DNA of 27,267 bases from positions 1-27,267 of the forward strand of contig NZ_MBFG01000021.1 of assembly GCF_001696685.1 (NCBI RefSeq), given 5' to 3'. Position numbers and translations under genes: made by a program. How positions within the stretch are numbered: position 1 is the first letter of the stretch; the number at the start of each line of letters is the position of its first letter. Shown in pieces: positions 26,722 through 27,267 of the stretch. The notes under the pieces are model-generated. The model was not told the origin of the DNA. It worked only from the letters and a program-made list of their open reading frames with translations, and ran no database searches. Origin of the DNA: Nosocomiicoccus ampullae (GTDB lineage: Bacteria > Bacillota > Bacilli > Staphylococcales > Salinicoccaceae).

Positions 26722-27105
26722 TTATTCTTTATTCATTAACGTTAAAACAAAGAATAGTATATAGCTAATTAATAAAACTGATCCACCGATAATATAAATG
26801 ATGAGTGATACAGTATCCGGGAAACTAAATGGATTCACAAACTGGAACCACATGCCGAGTGTTAACAAAACAGTCCCAATAATTGCCGTCCATACATGTA
26901 ACTTCGCAAGGAAACTTTCTTTTTGATGAAATACTCTATAATACATCGCGAAAGAAAATAAACTTAGCCATCCGACGACTAAAATATGTGCGTGGATCGG
27001 TCGAAGTTCATAACCACCAGAGCCCGCCATATGTGCACCCATAAATGCACCCATCAGTCCAAAAGCTGCAGAAAATCTTAATAACGTTTTACTATAACTC
27101 TTCAT
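26722..27105 (-). CDS. Small four-helix membrane protein resembling heme-copper oxidase subunit I
   Basis: The 127-residue protein has four membrane helices (about 8-28, 38-57, 70-92 and 99-123). The segment RPIHAHILVVGWLSLFSFAMYYR (of which H38 and H40 and the GW pair stand out) resembles a helix of cbb3/NO-reductase-like heme-copper oxidase subunit I, but the protein is only about a quarter of that subunit. Histidines H25, H38, H40, H60 and H70 could bind heme or metal. The start is the ATG at 27105 after GGAGG; an in-frame TTG at 27117 begins within the ribosome site. A possible redox-type operator lies upstream. Function is unknown. Confidence 0.75.
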   Translation of the reverse strand: MKSYSKTLLRFSAAFGLMGAFMGAHMAGSGGYELRPIHAHILVVGWLSLFSFAMYYRVFHQKESFLAKLHVWTAIIGTVLLTLGMWFQFVNPFSFPDTVSLIIYIIGGSVLLISYILFFVLTLMNKE

Positions 27106-27140
27106 AATTGCCTCCAAATGTTGTTTTACCTTTAATTCAA

Positions 27141-27166
27141 ACTATACATAGTGAATATGAACACAA
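27141..27166 (-). promoter_or_regulatory. Candidate promoter with a Rex- or CRP/FNR-like operator
   Basis: On the minus strand TTGTGTTCATATTCACTA (27166-27149) resembles the Rex pattern TTGTGA-N6-TCACAA (10 of 12 fixed positions) and less closely TGTGA-N6-TCACA of CRP/FNR-type regulators. It sits directly before a TATAGT -10 (27146-27141) with no good -35. Inference from the pattern only. Confidence 0.35.
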
Positions 27167-27267
27167 TATGAATTGGATTTTTGTAAATTGGATGAGGGCA
27201 GTGCTAGATTGGCGTTGGATCGTTGAGTTATAACCTTTAAAGTGTATTAGTTCATCTTGTTATGGAT
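27167..27267. other. Right-hand edge without an identified gene
   Basis: About 100 bases to the window end show no convincing reading frame, hairpin or RNA. They may belong to the upstream region of a gene outside the window. Confidence 0.5.

Overview
This is a low-GC Gram-positive chromosome segment. Gene content and order (tyrS, fhs, acsA/acuABC, ccpA, ytxH/ytxG, murC, ytpR, ytpQ, an M42 peptidase, trmB, ytmP, pepV) are those of a Firmicutes core region shared by Bacillus and Staphylococcus. The fhs-acsA linkage and pepV at the end of the block point to the family Staphylococcaceae, possibly one of the smaller genera such as Jeotgalicoccus, Nosocomiicoccus, Salinicoccus or Macrococcus. The genus cannot be fixed by eye. 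No tRNA, rRNA, insertion sequence, CRISPR array or prophage was seen.

Layout. 1-1369 (minus): an edge-truncated membrane protein and an MFS exporter. 1538-2878 (plus): a YjiH-family membrane protein. 2898-5196 (minus): a small atypical cytochrome P450 coupled to tyrS, both behind a tyrosine T-box leader (about 5212-5419). 5509-8073 (plus): a bifunctional class A penicillin-binding protein, transcribed divergently from tyrS. 8156-11703 (minus): fhs and acsA. 11882-14308 (plus): the acuABC operon, which controls AcsA by lysine acetylation and deacetylation. 14311-14469 (minus): a truncated azlC remnant. 14628-15614 (minus): ccpA. 15732-16561 (minus): a DUF948/YtxH pair. 16634-23023 (minus): one tight run, M42 peptidase - PTS EIIC-like protein - ytpQ - ytpR - degenerate FtsK-like protein - murC. 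23098-23397 (plus): a small membrane-anchored PepSY-like protein. 23477-24912 (minus): ytmP and trmB. 25223-26632 (minus): pepV. 26722-27105 (minus): a mini heme-copper-oxidase-like membrane protein.

How the genes work together. The centre is acetate and carbon-overflow metabolism: AcsA activates acetate, AcuA/AcuC switch it, AcuB may sense nucleotides, and CcpA represses when sugar is present. Cre-like sites lie in the acsA and ccpA leaders and upstream of yjiH. Around this are cell-envelope functions (PBP, MurC), translation functions (TyrS, TrmB, YtpR) and peptide turnover (PepV, M42 peptidase).

Most of the window is ordinary core genome. The unusual items are a motor-dead-looking FtsK/SpoIIIE relative lacking Walker A and the gamma domain, a shortened P450 with an altered ExxR motif that appears to lie under tyrosine T-box control, an azlC remnant with intact expression signals pointing antisense into acuC, and a possible Rex or CRP/FNR-type operator before the mini heme-copper-like gene.
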